From Streptomyces cathayae (GTDB lineage Bacteria > Actinomycetota > Actinomycetes > Streptomycetales > Streptomycetaceae): DNA of 64,000 nt. The notes under the pieces were generated by a model, which was not told the origin of the DNA, searched no databases, and was given only the letters and a program-made list of their open reading frames with translations. Shown piece by piece: positions 28,425-37,851 of the stretch. A program made the position numbers and the translations under genes. Within the stretch, counting starts at the first letter, position 1, and every line of letters begins with the position of its first letter. Where the stretch lies: positions 4,030,001 through 4,094,000 of the forward strand of contig NZ_CP121682.1 of the NCBI RefSeq assembly GCF_029760955.1. The letters are read 5' to 3'.

Positions 28425-29483
28425 ATGCGCCTCACCCGCCGCCGTCCGCTGCTCGTCGCCGTGCCGATGTGCGCGCTCGCCGTGCTCGCCGCCCGGCCCA
28501 CCGACGGCGAGGTGCCCCAGGCCCCCGGCCACGGCCTGGGATCCGGCGTCAGTGCACAGGTGGTGCGGCTTTACGAGGAAGCGGCCGCGGCGACCCTGAA
28601 GTACGAGGCGGGCAGGCGCGAGGCCGACCGGCAGCGGGCCGAGGCGCAGCGGCTGGAGGATCTGCTCGACCGGGAGCGGGCGGAGTCCGCTGTCCTGAGC
28701 GAGGACCTGGGCCGGATCGCGCGGTCCCAGTACCGCACCGGCGGTGGGGTGCCGCTGACCGCGCACATCCTCCTCGCGGACGACCCCGAGGAGATGATGC
28801 GAGGCCAGCGGGCCCTGTGGAAGGCGCATGTGGCCCTCGACAACGCGATCAAGAAGAACGCACGGGCCGAGGCGCGGATCACCCGTGAGGAGGCGAAGGC
28901 GGCGGAAGCGTGGAAAGCGCTGGAGAAGCGGAACAAGCAACTCGCCGACCTGAAGAACGGCATCGAGCAGAAACTCGAGACGGCGCGGTGGCAGCTGCAG
29001 GGACAGGCGGACGCCTCGGTGACGGCCGGCTCCTGCCGTGGTGCGGTACGGCTCGACCAGCCGGAGTTCCGGTTCACCGACTCCTGGGTGCCACCGGTGG
29101 AGACCTATGCGCTGTCCGCGTCCTACGGGAGTGGCGGCGCACTCTGGGCCAACCAGCACACCGGGCAGGACTTCGCGGTGCCGATCGGCACGCCGGTGCG
29201 GTCCGTGGGCGCGGGCAGGGTGGTGAAGGTGTCCTGCGGAGGGGCCTTCGGCATCGAGATCGTGGTGCAGCACACGGGCGGCTACTACACGCAGTACGCC
29301 CATCTGGCCGCCGTCGCCGTCGACCAGGGCGAGCGCGTCTCGCCCGGGCAGTGGATCGGCCAGTCCGGGACCAGCGGCAACTCCACCGGACCGCATCTGC
29401 ATTTCGAGGTGCGGGTCACGCCGGAGATGGGCTCGGCGGTGGATCCGGTGCCGTGGCTCGCGCAACGAGGCCTCACCCTCTGA
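28425..29483 (+). CDS. M23 family secreted peptidoglycan endopeptidase
   Basis: 352 residues: a signal peptide (MRLTRRRPLLVAVPMCALAVLAA), a long coiled-coil region (about 45-190, rich in Ala, Glu and Arg), then a C-terminal LytM/M23 zinc domain with HTGQD and HLHFEV metal residues intact. It should cut peptidoglycan cross-bridges outside the membrane; the coiled coil resembles EnvC/RipA-type regulation. ATG 28425 is chosen for its GAGGA ribosome site and clean signal peptide; an in-frame ATG at 28383 is weaker. Confidence 0.88.
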   Translation: MRLTRRRPLLVAVPMCALAVLAARPTDGEVPQAPGHGLGSGVSAQVVRLYEEAAAATLKYEAGRREADRQRAEAQRLEDLLDRERAESAVLSEDLGRIARSQYRTGGGVPLTAHILLADDPEEMMRGQRALWKAHVALDNAIKKNARAEARITREEAKAAEAWKALEKRNKQLADLKNGIEQKLETARWQLQGQADASVTAGSCRGAVRLDQPEFRFTDSWVPPVETYALSASYGSGGALWANQHTGQDFAVPIGTPVRSVGAGRVVKVSCGGAFGIEIVVQHTGGYYTQYAHLAAVAVDQGERVSPGQWIGQSGTSGNSTGPHLHFEVRVTPEMGSAVDPVPWLAQRGLTL

Positions 29484-29497
29484 GCGAGCCCCGGCAC

Positions 29498-30406
29498 TCA
29501 GAAATGATCCGCAAGCAGCTGTTCGATCACCACGGCCACTCCGTCCTCGTTGTTGGCGATCGTCTGCCCCGAGGCGGCGGCGAGGACGTCCGGGTGGGCA
29601 TTGCCCATCGCGTAGGAGCGGCCCGCCCAGGTGAGCATCTCGATGTCGTTGGGCATGTCCCCGAACGCCACGACCTGCTCGTGTGAGATTCCGCGTTCGG
29701 CGCAGCACAGGGCGAGCGTGCTCGCCTTGGACACGTCGGGACCGCTGATCTCCAGCAGGGCGCTCGGGCTGGAGCGGGTGACGTTGGCACGGGTGCCGAC
29801 GGCCAGCCGCGCCAGGCTGAGGAAGGCGTCGGGGTCGAGTTCGGGGTGGTGGGCGAGGACCTTGAGCACCGGTTCGTCGGCGGCGGGGGCGTCCGGCGCC
29901 AGCAGTTCCTCGGCCGGGGCCAAAAGGTCCGGGACCTCCATGTGCAGCTTCGGGTACGCCGGCTCCTGGTGGAAGCCGTAGGTCTGCTCGACGGCGTACA
30001 CGGTGCCCGGTGCGGCGTCGCGCAGCATCTGCACCGCGTCCAGCGCGTTCGGCCGGGCGAGCTCCCGCACCTTCACGAAGCGGTGGGCGCCGGGACCGCC
30101 GTGCAGGTCCACGACGGCGGCGCCGTTGCCGCAGATGGCGAGCCCGTGGCCGTGGACATGGTCGCTGACGACGTCCATCCAGCGGGCGGGGCGGCCGGTG
30201 ACGAAGAAAACCTCGATGCCCGCCTCCTCGGCGGCGGCCAGTGCGGCGACCGTGCGGGGGGACACCGACTTGTCGTCGCGCAGCAGGGTGCCGTCGAGGT
30301 CGGTGGCGATGAGCCGCGGTGGGACGACGGGGCTGTCTTTCTGCTCGAGCGAGGTCGAGAACTGGGGAGAGCCCGGGGTCGCGGGCTGTCGGATCGCTGA
30401 GGTCAC
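29498..30406 (-). CDS. HAD-IIB (Cof-type) sugar or cofactor phosphatase
   Basis: 302 residues. Motif [11 protein letters not shown], motif III region and motif IV GDMPNDIEML are intact, with the Cof-type cap between. Such enzymes dephosphorylate sugar phosphates, PLP or flavin nucleotides in the cytoplasm. GTG 30406 is the start used; the first 30 residues are unconserved. A paralogue lies at 37852-38655, about 8 kb away. Confidence 0.86.
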   Translation of the reverse strand: MTSAIRQPATPGSPQFSTSLEQKDSPVVPPRLIATDLDGTLLRDDKSVSPRTVAALAAAEEAGIEVFFVTGRPARWMDVVSDHVHGHGLAICGNGAAVVDLHGGPGAHRFVKVRELARPNALDAVQMLRDAAPGTVYAVEQTYGFHQEPAYPKLHMEVPDLLAPAEELLAPDAPAADEPVLKVLAHHPELDPDAFLSLARLAVGTRANVTRSSPSALLEISGPDVSKASTLALCCAERGISHEQVVAFGDMPNDIEMLTWAGRSYAMGNAHPDVLAAASGQTIANNEDGVAVVIEQLLADHF

Positions 30407-30550
30407 CCGGTCATTGTCCCGTATGCGCCCGCACGACCGTGCGGCACTCCGCACATGTGAGTGGTTACCGCTCTTCGGTGTTCCCCGAATCCCTCGACGA
30501 AGCGGTCGCCGCGAGGGCACGGGCATCGGTCCCGCCGGCCGGGCTCCTGC

Positions 30551-31447
30551 TCAGGACAGCTGCGCCGACGCCTCCATGGCGATCCGCTCGAAGATCTTCT
30601 GGTCCGCCGCGAAGTCCGAGTCCGGGACGGGCCAGTGGAGCACGATCTCGGTGAATCCCAGCTCCGTGTGGCGGCCCGCGAAGTCGACGAACGCGTCCAG
30701 GGACGCCAGCGGCCGGGCCCGGTCCGGGGTGAACCCCGTGAGCAGGATCTTTTCCAGTTCGGCCACGTCCCGCCCGCGCTCGGCGCAGGCGTCGGCCAGC
30801 CTCTCCAGCTGACCACGAATGGCGTGAACCGACTGCTCGGACGTGCCGTTCTCGTACAGCTTCGGGTCGCCCGTGGTCACCCACGCCTGCCCGTGCCGTG
30901 CGGCGAGCCGCAACCCACGCGGTCCGGTGGCGGCCACGGCGAACGGCAACCGGGGCCGCTGCGCACAACCCGGGATGCCACGGGCCTCGTGCGCCGCGTA
31001 GAAGTCGCCCTGGTACGACACGGAGTCCTCGGTGAGCAGCCGGTCGAGCAGGGGGACGAATTCGGCGAAGCGGTCGGCCCGCTCACGCGGCGTCCACGGT
31101 TCCTGGCCGAGCGCGGTGGCGTCGAAACCGGTTCCGCCCGCGCCGATACCGAGGGTGACGCGCCCGCCGGAGACGTCGTCGAGGGAGATCAGCTCTTTGG
31201 CGAGGGTCACCGGGTGCCGGAAGTTCGGCGAGGTGACGAGCGTGCCGAGCCGGAGCCGTTCGGTGGCCGTCGCGGCGGCGGTGAGCGTGGGGACCGCGCC
31301 GAACCAGGGGCCGTCCCGGAAGGTCCGCCAGGACAGGTGGTCATAGGTGTAGGCGGCGTGGAAGCCCAGCTCCTCGGCACGCCGCCACTTGTCGCGGCCA
31401 CCCTCGCGCCAGCGGTCGATCGGCAGGATCACAGTGCTCAGTCGCAT
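30551..31447 (-). CDS. LLM-class flavin (F420- or FMN-) dependent oxidoreductase
   Basis: 298 residues of a TIM-barrel typical of the luciferase-like family: an early LPIDRW and TYDHL pair, then [30 protein letters not shown] in pieces (cofactor phosphate region). The cofactor is probably F420, common in actinobacteria. Its start ATG 31447 is 10 bp after the DUF72 stop, so the two probably share an mRNA. Substrate unknown. Confidence 0.85.
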   Translation of the reverse strand: MRLSTVILPIDRWREGGRDKWRRAEELGFHAAYTYDHLSWRTFRDGPWFGAVPTLTAAATATERLRLGTLVTSPNFRHPVTLAKELISLDDVSGGRVTLGIGAGGTGFDATALGQEPWTPRERADRFAEFVPLLDRLLTEDSVSYQGDFYAAHEARGIPGCAQRPRLPFAVAATGPRGLRLAARHGQAWVTTGDPKLYENGTSEQSVHAIRGQLERLADACAERGRDVAELEKILLTGFTPDRARPLASLDAFVDFAGRHTELGFTEIVLHWPVPDSDFAADQKIFERIAMEASAQLS

Positions 31448-31457
31448 GAGGACGACC

Positions 31458-32330
31458 CTACGAGAGACCGAGCAGGTGTCGCATCGACTGCGCGGCGCGG
31501 ACGGCGGCGTCACCGCAGCAGTTGTTGAACAGGACGTGGACCTCCCGAGCCTGCTCGGCCATCTCGTGGACGCGCGGTGTCCACTCGGAGAGTTCTTCGG
31601 GCGTGTACGAGTGGCGGAACCTCTCTTCCTTGGTGCCGGTCCCCCACGCGCCGTTGCGGCCGTGGAAGCGCACCAGGGCGAGTTCCGGGGTGGTGACCCG
31701 TACGACAGGTGGCACGGAAGCGGGAAGCGTCTGCACCATGTCCACGGCCACGGCGGCCGTGTCCAGCTCCGTCAGCAGGGCGGTCGTCGCATCGACCTGT
31801 TCCTCGCGCCACCAGCCGGGGTGCCGGAACTCCACGGCCATCGGCCATCCCGCGGCACGCTCACGGCACCGGCGCAGGAACTCCACCGCCGGCCTCCCCG
31901 GTACGAGCCGGCGGGGGAACTGGAAAACCAGCGTCCCCAGACGGCCGGACGCGCGCAGTGGTTCGAGGGCCGCGCTGTACCGGTCCCACACGTCGTCCAG
32001 CAGCCCGGGGTCGATGCCGGTCCGTCCCCGCTGCCGGGCGAAGGCCGGACGCAGTGCGGCGGGCAGCGCTTCCGGCCGTGTCGGATGTCCGGTGAGCAGG
32101 GAGAACGCCTTCACGTCGAACCGGAAGTCCTCCGGGGTGCGGTCGGTCCACAGAAGGCTGTTACGGGCGCTGGGCAGCCCGTAATAGGTGGAGTCCACCT
32201 CGGCCACCGGGAACTGTGTGGCGTAGTGCCGCAGTCTGCCCTCCGCGTCGCGGTGGCCTGCCGGATACCAGCCGCTGGACACCAGCGCCTTGTCCGTCCA
32301 CGAGCAGGTTCCGACCCGGATCTCTCCCAT
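31458..32330 (-). CDS. DUF72 (YecE-like) protein
   Basis: 290 residues with the DUF72 signatures [10 protein letters not shown] at the start, [11 protein letters not shown] and the final [10 protein letters not shown]. The fold is a TIM-like barrel of unknown activity, possibly an endonuclease or sugar-binding protein. ATG 32330 ([11 protein letters not shown]) is chosen. It leads a two-gene unit with the LLM oxidoreductase. Between it and the next gene upstream lies a perfect parS site. Confidence 0.84.
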   Translation of the reverse strand: MGEIRVGTCSWTDKALVSSGWYPAGHRDAEGRLRHYATQFPVAEVDSTYYGLPSARNSLLWTDRTPEDFRFDVKAFSLLTGHPTRPEALPAALRPAFARQRGRTGIDPGLLDDVWDRYSAALEPLRASGRLGTLVFQFPRRLVPGRPAVEFLRRCRERAAGWPMAVEFRHPGWWREEQVDATTALLTELDTAAVAVDMVQTLPASVPPVVRVTTPELALVRFHGRNGAWGTGTKEERFRHSYTPEELSEWTPRVHEMAEQAREVHVLFNNCCGDAAVRAAQSMRHLLGLS

Positions 32331-32407
32331 TCCGCCCGTCTTCCCCGGACGCGGTGACGGATTCGTCCGGCGCAGGAAGCCGTCCGCCCGGCTCTGGGTG
32401 CCCGGGT

Positions 32408-32421
32408 GTTTCACGTGAAAC
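32408..32421. promoter_or_regulatory. parS site 4 (perfect)
   Basis: GTTTCACGTGAAAC, 14/14, intergenic: it ends 3 bp before the stop of the hypothetical gene at 32424 and is 78 bp upstream of the DUF72 start. Confidence 0.93.
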
Positions 32422-32423
32422 GC

Positions 32424-32870
32424 TCACCGCACGCGCGCGCTCAGCCAGGGTGTGAGGACGATCATCGGGATGAACTCCTTGTGCGTCCGGTCCCCGGGCA
32501 GCGGCACCATCAGGAAGTACCCCGGCGGGAAGCGCCGCCCTCTGACGTGGGCGAGGCCGTCGAAGACGGAGCGAAGGAAGGCCGGGACATCGTCGCGGGG
32601 GATGTCGGGGCACTCCACGCCCTCCACGTCGATCAGCGCGTCGCCCTCGGGGTAGAGCCGCACCCTGACCCTGGGCAGGCCGCCGAACTCGACGTAGGCC
32701 TCATGGGGGAGGGACCCGTCCGGGTCGGTGGTGACTCCCACGCCTGCCGCGGTGCGGCGCGACGTCTGGTCGGCACCCACGTCATGGGTGACCTCGATCT
32801 CGCGCTCGTACCCCTCGGCGAGCGCCCGAAGGGCGGTGACGGCGGCCTCGGTGGTGGGCAGATGATCCAT
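32424..32870 (-). CDS. Conserved hypothetical protein
   Basis: 148 residues, acidic and compact, with a strand-rich middle (YVEFGGLPRVRVRLYPEGDALIDV) and the ending HKEFIPMIVLTPW. No signal or TM segment; no family I recognise. ATG 32870 (MDHLPTTEAA) starts the coherent sequence; ATG 32882 is an alternative, and neither has a strong ribosome site. It lies between kptA and the parS site on the same strand as both. Confidence 0.65.
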   Translation of the reverse strand: MDHLPTTEAAVTALRALAEGYEREIEVTHDVGADQTSRRTAAGVGVTTDPDGSLPHEAYVEFGGLPRVRVRLYPEGDALIDVEGVECPDIPRDDVPAFLRSVFDGLAHVRGRRFPPGYFLMVPLPGDRTHKEFIPMIVLTPWLSARVR

Positions 32871-32965
32871 ACCGCTGATCATGCGGTGTCGTCGGCTGTC
32901 GGGAAAGCACGGCAGCACCACCCACGAGGAACGCGCGGACGGCGGGGGACGGGGAAGCCGTCGTG

Positions 32966-33514
32966 TCAGTGGCCCTCGGGGAACCGCAGATACCGAGCGG
33001 GTACGGCGGTGGTCAGCCATACGCCGTTCGCGCTCACCCGGAAGACGTGGCCGTCGCGGTGCATGGCCGCCGCGTCCACGGGAAGGACCACCGGGCGGCC
33101 CCTGCGGGCGCCGACGCGGGCCGCCGTCGCACGGTCGGCGGAGAGGTGCACGTCATGCCGGTCCATGGGCAGCAGACCCTCGGCGCGGATGGCGGCCACG
33201 TGACGGCCGACGGTACCGTGGAAGAGGCACGGCGGTGGGACGGCCGACGGCAGTCCCAGGTCGACCCCGACGCTGTGACCCTGGCTGGCGCGGATCCGGG
33301 TGCCCTCGATCGCGAAGCGCTGTTTGTCGTTGGCGGCGACCACCTGGTCGAGTTCCGCCCGGGTGAACCGGAAACCGTGTGCGGCCGCCGCGGCGATCAG
33401 CGTGTCGATCTCGACCCAGCCGGCCTCGTCGAGCGCGAGCCCGATCTCCTCGGGCGTATGGCGCAGATGCCTGGCGAGGTACTTCGACACCTTCACGGTG
33501 CGTCTTTCGTCCAT
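32966..33514 (-). CDS. kptA: RNA 2'-phosphotransferase (Tpt1/KptA)
   Basis: 182 residues, the normal length. It transfers a 2'-phosphate from RNA to NAD+, giving ADP-ribose cyclic phosphate; eukaryotes use it in tRNA splicing, and its bacterial role is unclear. SKYLARHLRHTPEEIGL, RASQGHSVGVDLGL and FHGTV are the core motifs, with the catalytic Arg/His residues in place. ATG 33514 is divergent from the ABC transporter cluster, with DnaA boxes in between. Confidence 0.92.
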   Translation of the reverse strand: MDERRTVKVSKYLARHLRHTPEEIGLALDEAGWVEIDTLIAAAAAHGFRFTRAELDQVVAANDKQRFAIEGTRIRASQGHSVGVDLGLPSAVPPPCLFHGTVGRHVAAIRAEGLLPMDRHDVHLSADRATAARVGARRGRPVVLPVDAAAMHRDGHVFRVSANGVWLTTAVPARYLRFPEGH

Positions 33515-33570
33515 CCTCCCAGCCTGCCGGGAGAGACGCGCATCACGCGATCAATTTTGCCCAGGATGTT

Positions 33571-33625
33571 TGATCCACAGTCAAGTGTGGTTATCCACAG
33601 CGAAATCGGGTGCACCTGTGGACAA
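33571..33625. promoter_or_regulatory. DnaA-box trio between kptA and ABC genes
   Basis: TTATCCACA at 33591-33599 (+) and TTGTCCACA on the minus strand at 33617-33625 are perfect; TGATCCACA at 33571-33579 differs from TTATCCACA by one base. They cluster within 55 bp of the 300-bp divergent gap 33515-33815, which has no gene; the rest must hold the two promoters. Confidence 0.75.
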
Positions 33626-33815
33626 CCGCTTCGGAGTTCCACCGGTCGTCTCGGAAAAACGGCTTCACCCGGGCGATCCGGCACACCGCCCGTGTCCCGC
33701 ACCACTCCCCGACGAAGGGTCCCCTACGGGCCCGTACGACTCCAGGGGGACTCCAAAACGGCTCTCCGGTCTGACGACCCACGTGGCGCAGGCCACTAAC
33801 GTCGGGGACGTGACT

Positions 33816-34817
33816 GTGATCGCGACCGAAAGCCTGAGCAAGCGGTTCCCCCGGGTGACCGCGCTTGACCGGCTCTCCATGGAAGTCGGGCCCGGTGTGA
33901 CCGGACTCGTCGGAGCCAACGGAGCCGGCAAGTCCACACTGATCAAGATCCTTCTGGGTCTGTCCCCCGCCACGGAGGGCCGCGCCGAAGTGCTCGGCCT
34001 CGACGTCGCGACCAAGGGCGCCGCCATCCGCGAGCGGGTGGGCTACATGCCGGAGCACGACTGCCTGCCGCCGGACGTCTCGGCCACCGAGTTCGTCGTG
34101 CACATGGCCCGCATGTCCGGCCTGCCGCCCACCGCCGCGCGGGAACGCACCGCGGACACCCTGCGCCATGTCGGCCTGTACGAGGAGCGCTACCGCCCCA
34201 TGGGCGGCTACTCCACCGGCATGAAGCAGCGGGTGAAGCTGGCCCAGGCCCTGGTGCACGACCCGGAACTGGTCTTCCTGGACGAGCCGACCAACGGTCT
34301 CGACCCCGTCGGCCGCGACGAGATGCTCGGCCTGATCCGCCGGATCCACACCGACTTCGGCATCTCGGTCCTGGTCACCTCCCATCTGCTGGGCGAACTC
34401 GAGCGCACCTGCGACCACGTGGTCGTCGTCGACGGCGGCAAGCTGCTGCGCTCCAGCTCCACCACGGACTTCACCCAGATCACGACGACCCTCGCGATCG
34501 AGGTCACCGACACCGACGAGCACCCCGACGGCACCCGCGCGGTGCGTGACGCGCTCCACGCGCGCGGGGTGACCGTCCAGGACGGCAGCGGACTGCCGGG
34601 CGCCGGCCACATCCTCCTGCTCACGGCAGAAGGCGAGGAGACCTACGACCTGGTGCGGGACGTGATCGCCGACCTCGGGCTCGGCCTGGTGCGCATGGAA
34701 CAGCGCCGCCACCACATCTCCGAGGTGTTCAAGAACGACACCGACAACGACACCGCGGCCGGACCCGACACCGGCGACGGCGCGCAGCGGAAGGAGGCGG
34801 TCGGCCATGGCGGTTGA
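33816..34817 (+). CDS. ABC transporter ATP-binding protein (pair 1)
   Basis: 333 residues. Walker A GANGAGKST (about 30-38), signature YSTGMKQRVKLAQ, Walker B LVFLDEPTNGLD and an H-loop TSH are all present; about 80 C-terminal residues form an extra regulatory domain. It would power the permease encoded next (11-bp overlap). GTG 33816 has GGGGA at 7 bases; GTG 33810 is too close to it. The related second pair follows, so this is probably a single ABC-2-type export system of two ATPases and two permeases. Confidence 0.9.
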   Translation: MIATESLSKRFPRVTALDRLSMEVGPGVTGLVGANGAGKSTLIKILLGLSPATEGRAEVLGLDVATKGAAIRERVGYMPEHDCLPPDVSATEFVVHMARMSGLPPTAARERTADTLRHVGLYEERYRPMGGYSTGMKQRVKLAQALVHDPELVFLDEPTNGLDPVGRDEMLGLIRRIHTDFGISVLVTSHLLGELERTCDHVVVVDGGKLLRSSSTTDFTQITTTLAIEVTDTDEHPDGTRAVRDALHARGVTVQDGSGLPGAGHILLLTAEGEETYDLVRDVIADLGLGLVRMEQRRHHISEVFKNDTDNDTAAGPDTGDGAQRKEAVGHGG

Positions 34818-35724
34818 GCAGCCCCTGCGGACACCCGCACCGGCATCGGGTGACCAGACCCGCATCCACAACATCGGTTACCGCTCCTACGACGGCCCCC
34901 GCCTCGGCCGCTCCTACGCCAGGCTCTCGCTGTTCTCGCAGTCCCTGCGCGGCTCCTACGGCCTCGGCCGCTCGGCGAAGTCCAAGGTGCTGCCGATGCT
35001 GCTGTTCGTGGTGATGTGTGTGCCCGCCGCCATCATGGTCGCCGTCGCGGTCGCCACCAAGGCGAAGGAACTGCCCGTCGACTACACGCGCTACGCGATC
35101 ATCATGCAGGCCGTCATCAGCCTGTACATCGCCTCGCAGGCACCCCAGTCCGTCTCGCGCGACCTGCGCTTCAAGACCGTGCCGCTGTACTTCTCGCGGC
35201 CCATCGAGACGGCCGACTACGTGCGCGCCAAGTTCGCGGCCCTGTCCTGCGCCCTGTTCATCCTCACCGCCGCTCCCCTGCTGGTGCTCTACGTGGGCGC
35301 GCTGCTGGCCGAACTCGACTTCGCCGACCAGACCAAGGGGTTCGCACAGGGACTCGTCTCCGTGGCACTGCTCTCGCTGCTCTTCGGCGGTATCGGCCTG
35401 GTCATCGCCGCGGTCACCCCGCGCCGCGGCTTCGGCATCGCCGCCGTGATCGCCGTCCTGACCATCTCCTACGGAGCGGTCTCCACCCTCCAGGCGATCG
35501 CCGAGTTCCAGGGCAGTTCCGGGGCGGTCGCCTGGATCGGGCTGTTCTCACCGGTCACCCTCATCGACGGTGTGCAGTCCGCCTTCCTCGGCGCGAGCTC
35601 CACCTTCCCGGGCGGAGTGGGCCCGACCAACGGCGAGGGCGTGGTGTACGTCCTCTTCACCCTCGGCCTGATCGCGGCCTGCTACGGCCTTCTGACGCGC
35701 CGCTACCGGAAGGTGGGCCTGTGA
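34807..35724 (+). CDS. ABC-2-type permease (pair 1)
   Basis: 305 residues with six hydrophobic segments after an N-terminal cytosolic part containing IHNIGYRSYDGPRLGR. It overlaps the ATPase gene by 11 bp and its stop overlaps the next GTG, so translation is coupled. It would form the membrane channel of an exporter; the substrate is unknown. Confidence 0.87.
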   Translation: MAVEQPLRTPAPASGDQTRIHNIGYRSYDGPRLGRSYARLSLFSQSLRGSYGLGRSAKSKVLPMLLFVVMCVPAAIMVAVAVATKAKELPVDYTRYAIIMQAVISLYIASQAPQSVSRDLRFKTVPLYFSRPIETADYVRAKFAALSCALFILTAAPLLVLYVGALLAELDFADQTKGFAQGLVSVALLSLLFGGIGLVIAAVTPRRGFGIAAVIAVLTISYGAVSTLQAIAEFQGSSGAVAWIGLFSPVTLIDGVQSAFLGASSTFPGGVGPTNGEGVVYVLFTLGLIAACYGLLTRRYRKVGL

Positions 35725-36632
35725 CCACGCTCTCCATCGACCACGTCTCCCGCTGGTTCGGCAACGTGGTCGCCGTCAACGACATCACCATGACCGTCGG
35801 CCCCGGCGTCACCGGTCTGCTCGGCCCCAACGGCGCCGGAAAGTCCACCCTCATCAACATGATGGCCGGCTTCCTCGCCCCCTCCACCGGCACCGTCACC
35901 CTCGACGGGCAGGCGGTGTGGCGCAACGAGAAGATCTACCGGCACATCGGCATCGTCCCCGAGCGCGAGGCGATGTACGACTTCCTCACCGGCCGCGAGT
36001 TCGTCCTCGCCAACGCCGAACTGCACGGACTGGGCGCCAAGGAGGCCCAGCGGGCACTGGCGACGGTCGAGATGGAGTACGCGCAGGACCGCAAGATCGC
36101 CACGTACTCCAAGGGCATGCGCCAGCGGGTGAAGATGGCCTCCGCGCTGGTCCACGAGCCGTCCCTGCTCCTGCTGGACGAGCCGTTCAACGGAATGGAC
36201 CCGCGCCAGCGCATGCAGCTGATGGACCTGCTGCGGCGTATGGGCGACGAGGGCCGCACCGTGCTGTTCTCCTCCCACATCCTCGAGGAGGTCGAGCAGC
36301 TCGCCTGGCACATCGAGGTCGTCGTCGCCGGCCGGCACGCGGCCAGCGGTGACTTCCGCAAGATCCGCCGGCTGATGACGGACCGCCCGCACCGCTACCT
36401 GGTGCGCTCCAGTGACGACCGCGCCCTCGCGGCCGCGCTGATCGCGGACCCGTCCACGTCCGGCATCGAGGTCGACCACGGCGAGGGCGTGCTGCGGATC
36501 CAGGCCGTCGACTTCGGCCGCTTCACGTCCCTGTTGCCCAGGGTCGCGAAGGAACACGGCATCCGCCTGCTCACGGTCTCGCCGTCCGACGAGTCCCTCG
36601 AGTCCGTCTTCTCGTATCTCGTCGCGGCGTAG
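35721..36632 (+). CDS. ABC transporter ATP-binding protein (pair 2)
   Basis: 303 residues. Walker A GPNGAGKST, signature YSKGMRQRVKMAS and Walker B LLLLDEPFNGMD are intact. It starts at GTG 35721, overlapping the previous stop by 4 bp. Its sequence parallels the first ATPase (for example GPGVTGL before Walker A), consistent with a duplication of the pair. Confidence 0.9.
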   Translation: MTTLSIDHVSRWFGNVVAVNDITMTVGPGVTGLLGPNGAGKSTLINMMAGFLAPSTGTVTLDGQAVWRNEKIYRHIGIVPEREAMYDFLTGREFVLANAELHGLGAKEAQRALATVEMEYAQDRKIATYSKGMRQRVKMASALVHEPSLLLLDEPFNGMDPRQRMQLMDLLRRMGDEGRTVLFSSHILEEVEQLAWHIEVVVAGRHAASGDFRKIRRLMTDRPHRYLVRSSDDRALAAALIADPSTSGIEVDHGEGVLRIQAVDFGRFTSLLPRVAKEHGIRLLTVSPSDESLESVFSYLVAA

Positions 36633-36645
36633 GAGGCCGAACACC

Positions 36646-37365
36646 ATGTACGACCCCACAGTCGCCCGGCTCACCTACCGGGCCCTGCTCGGCCGTCGCA
36701 GGGCCCTCATCCTGGGCGCCCTGCCGCTGCTGCTGATCGCGATCTCCCTGGCGGTGCGCGTTCTCGCCGGTGCCGACGACCAGACCGCGGCCGACGTCCT
36801 CGGCGGGCTCGCGCTCGCCACGATGGTGCCGATCATCGGTGTCATCGCGGGTACCGGCGCGATCGGTCCCGAGATCGACGACGGCTCGGTGGTCTACCTG
36901 CTGTCCAAGCCGGTCAAGCGGTCCACGATCATCTACACCAAGCTGATCGTGGCGATCGCCGTGACGATGGTCTTCTCGGCGGTGCCCACCCTGGTCGCGG
37001 GCTTCATCCTGAACGGCAACGGCCAGCAGATCGCCGTCGCCTACACGGTGGCCGCGCTGGTCGCCTCCATCGCGTACGCGGCGCTCTTCCTGCTGCTCGG
37101 CACGGTCTCCCGGCACGCGGTGGTGTTCGGTCTGGTCTACGCGCTGGTCTGGGAGGCCCTGTTCGGCTCCCTGGTCCCCGGTGCCCGCACGCTGAGCATC
37201 CAGCAGTGGTCGCTGGCGGTGGCCCAGAAGGTCGCCGGCGGTGAGCTGGTCACCTCGGACGTCGGCCTGACCACCGCGACGATCCTGCTGGTCGTGGTCA
37301 CCGTGCTGGCCACCTGGTACGCCGGTCAGAAGCTGCGCACGCTCACGCTCGCCGGCGAGGAGTGA
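36646..37365 (+). CDS. ABC-2-type permease (pair 2)
   Basis: 239 residues with about six TM segments; the LLSKPVKRSTIIYTKL loop resembles ABC-2 permeases such as NosY. It begins 13 bp after the ATPase stop and closes the four-gene operon, followed by a hairpin. Confidence 0.87.
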   Translation: MYDPTVARLTYRALLGRRRALILGALPLLLIAISLAVRVLAGADDQTAADVLGGLALATMVPIIGVIAGTGAIGPEIDDGSVVYLLSKPVKRSTIIYTKLIVAIAVTMVFSAVPTLVAGFILNGNGQQIAVAYTVAALVASIAYAALFLLLGTVSRHAVVFGLVYALVWEALFGSLVPGARTLSIQQWSLAVAQKVAGGELVTSDVGLTTATILLVVVTVLATWYAGQKLRTLTLAGEE

Positions 37366-37381
37366 GGGCTTTCGGCGAAGT

Positions 37382-37413
37382 GGCGGGCGGTGGCCGGGCA
37401 GGCGCCGCCCGCC
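37382..37413 (+). terminator. Terminator of the ABC operon
   Basis: GGCGGGCGG (37382-37390) pairs perfectly with CCGCCCGCC (37405-37413), 17 bp after the stop codon. Confidence 0.65.
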
Positions 37414-37515
37414 GCGTTCGAATTCGGTGGCGCCGGACTCCTCCGGCGGGCAGAGTGGTGGTGTCCGCAGCGCCGGGAAGGTCCGGCGCCGTCTGCTGGG
37501 AGAGGAGCGGGACGA

Positions 37516-37578
37516 ATGTCGATGCACGGCAGTACGTCCGGCTCCCGTCAGGGCAGCCCACGGCGGATTCCGGAGTAA
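37516..37578 (+). CDS. Possible 20-residue peptide
   Basis: A short frame, MSMHGSTSGSRQGSPRRIPE, with AGAGGAG at 37501-37507 and an 8-base spacing. It lies alone between the ABC operon terminator and the tRNA-like gene. It is basic and Ser/Gly-rich with no signal peptide. The good ribosome site is the only support, and chance is possible. Confidence 0.25.
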   Translation: MSMHGSTSGSRQGSPRRIPE

Positions 37579-37670
37579 TCCCTATTGCTCCGTCGAGTCC
37601 GTCCCGCACCGGGACCTGCCCGGGGCGGCCGCTTCGAGCACGCGCACATCGTCGCGTGGGCCGCCCACCC

Positions 37671-37843
<173 letters not shown>

Positions 37844-37851
37844 GCCGGGCC

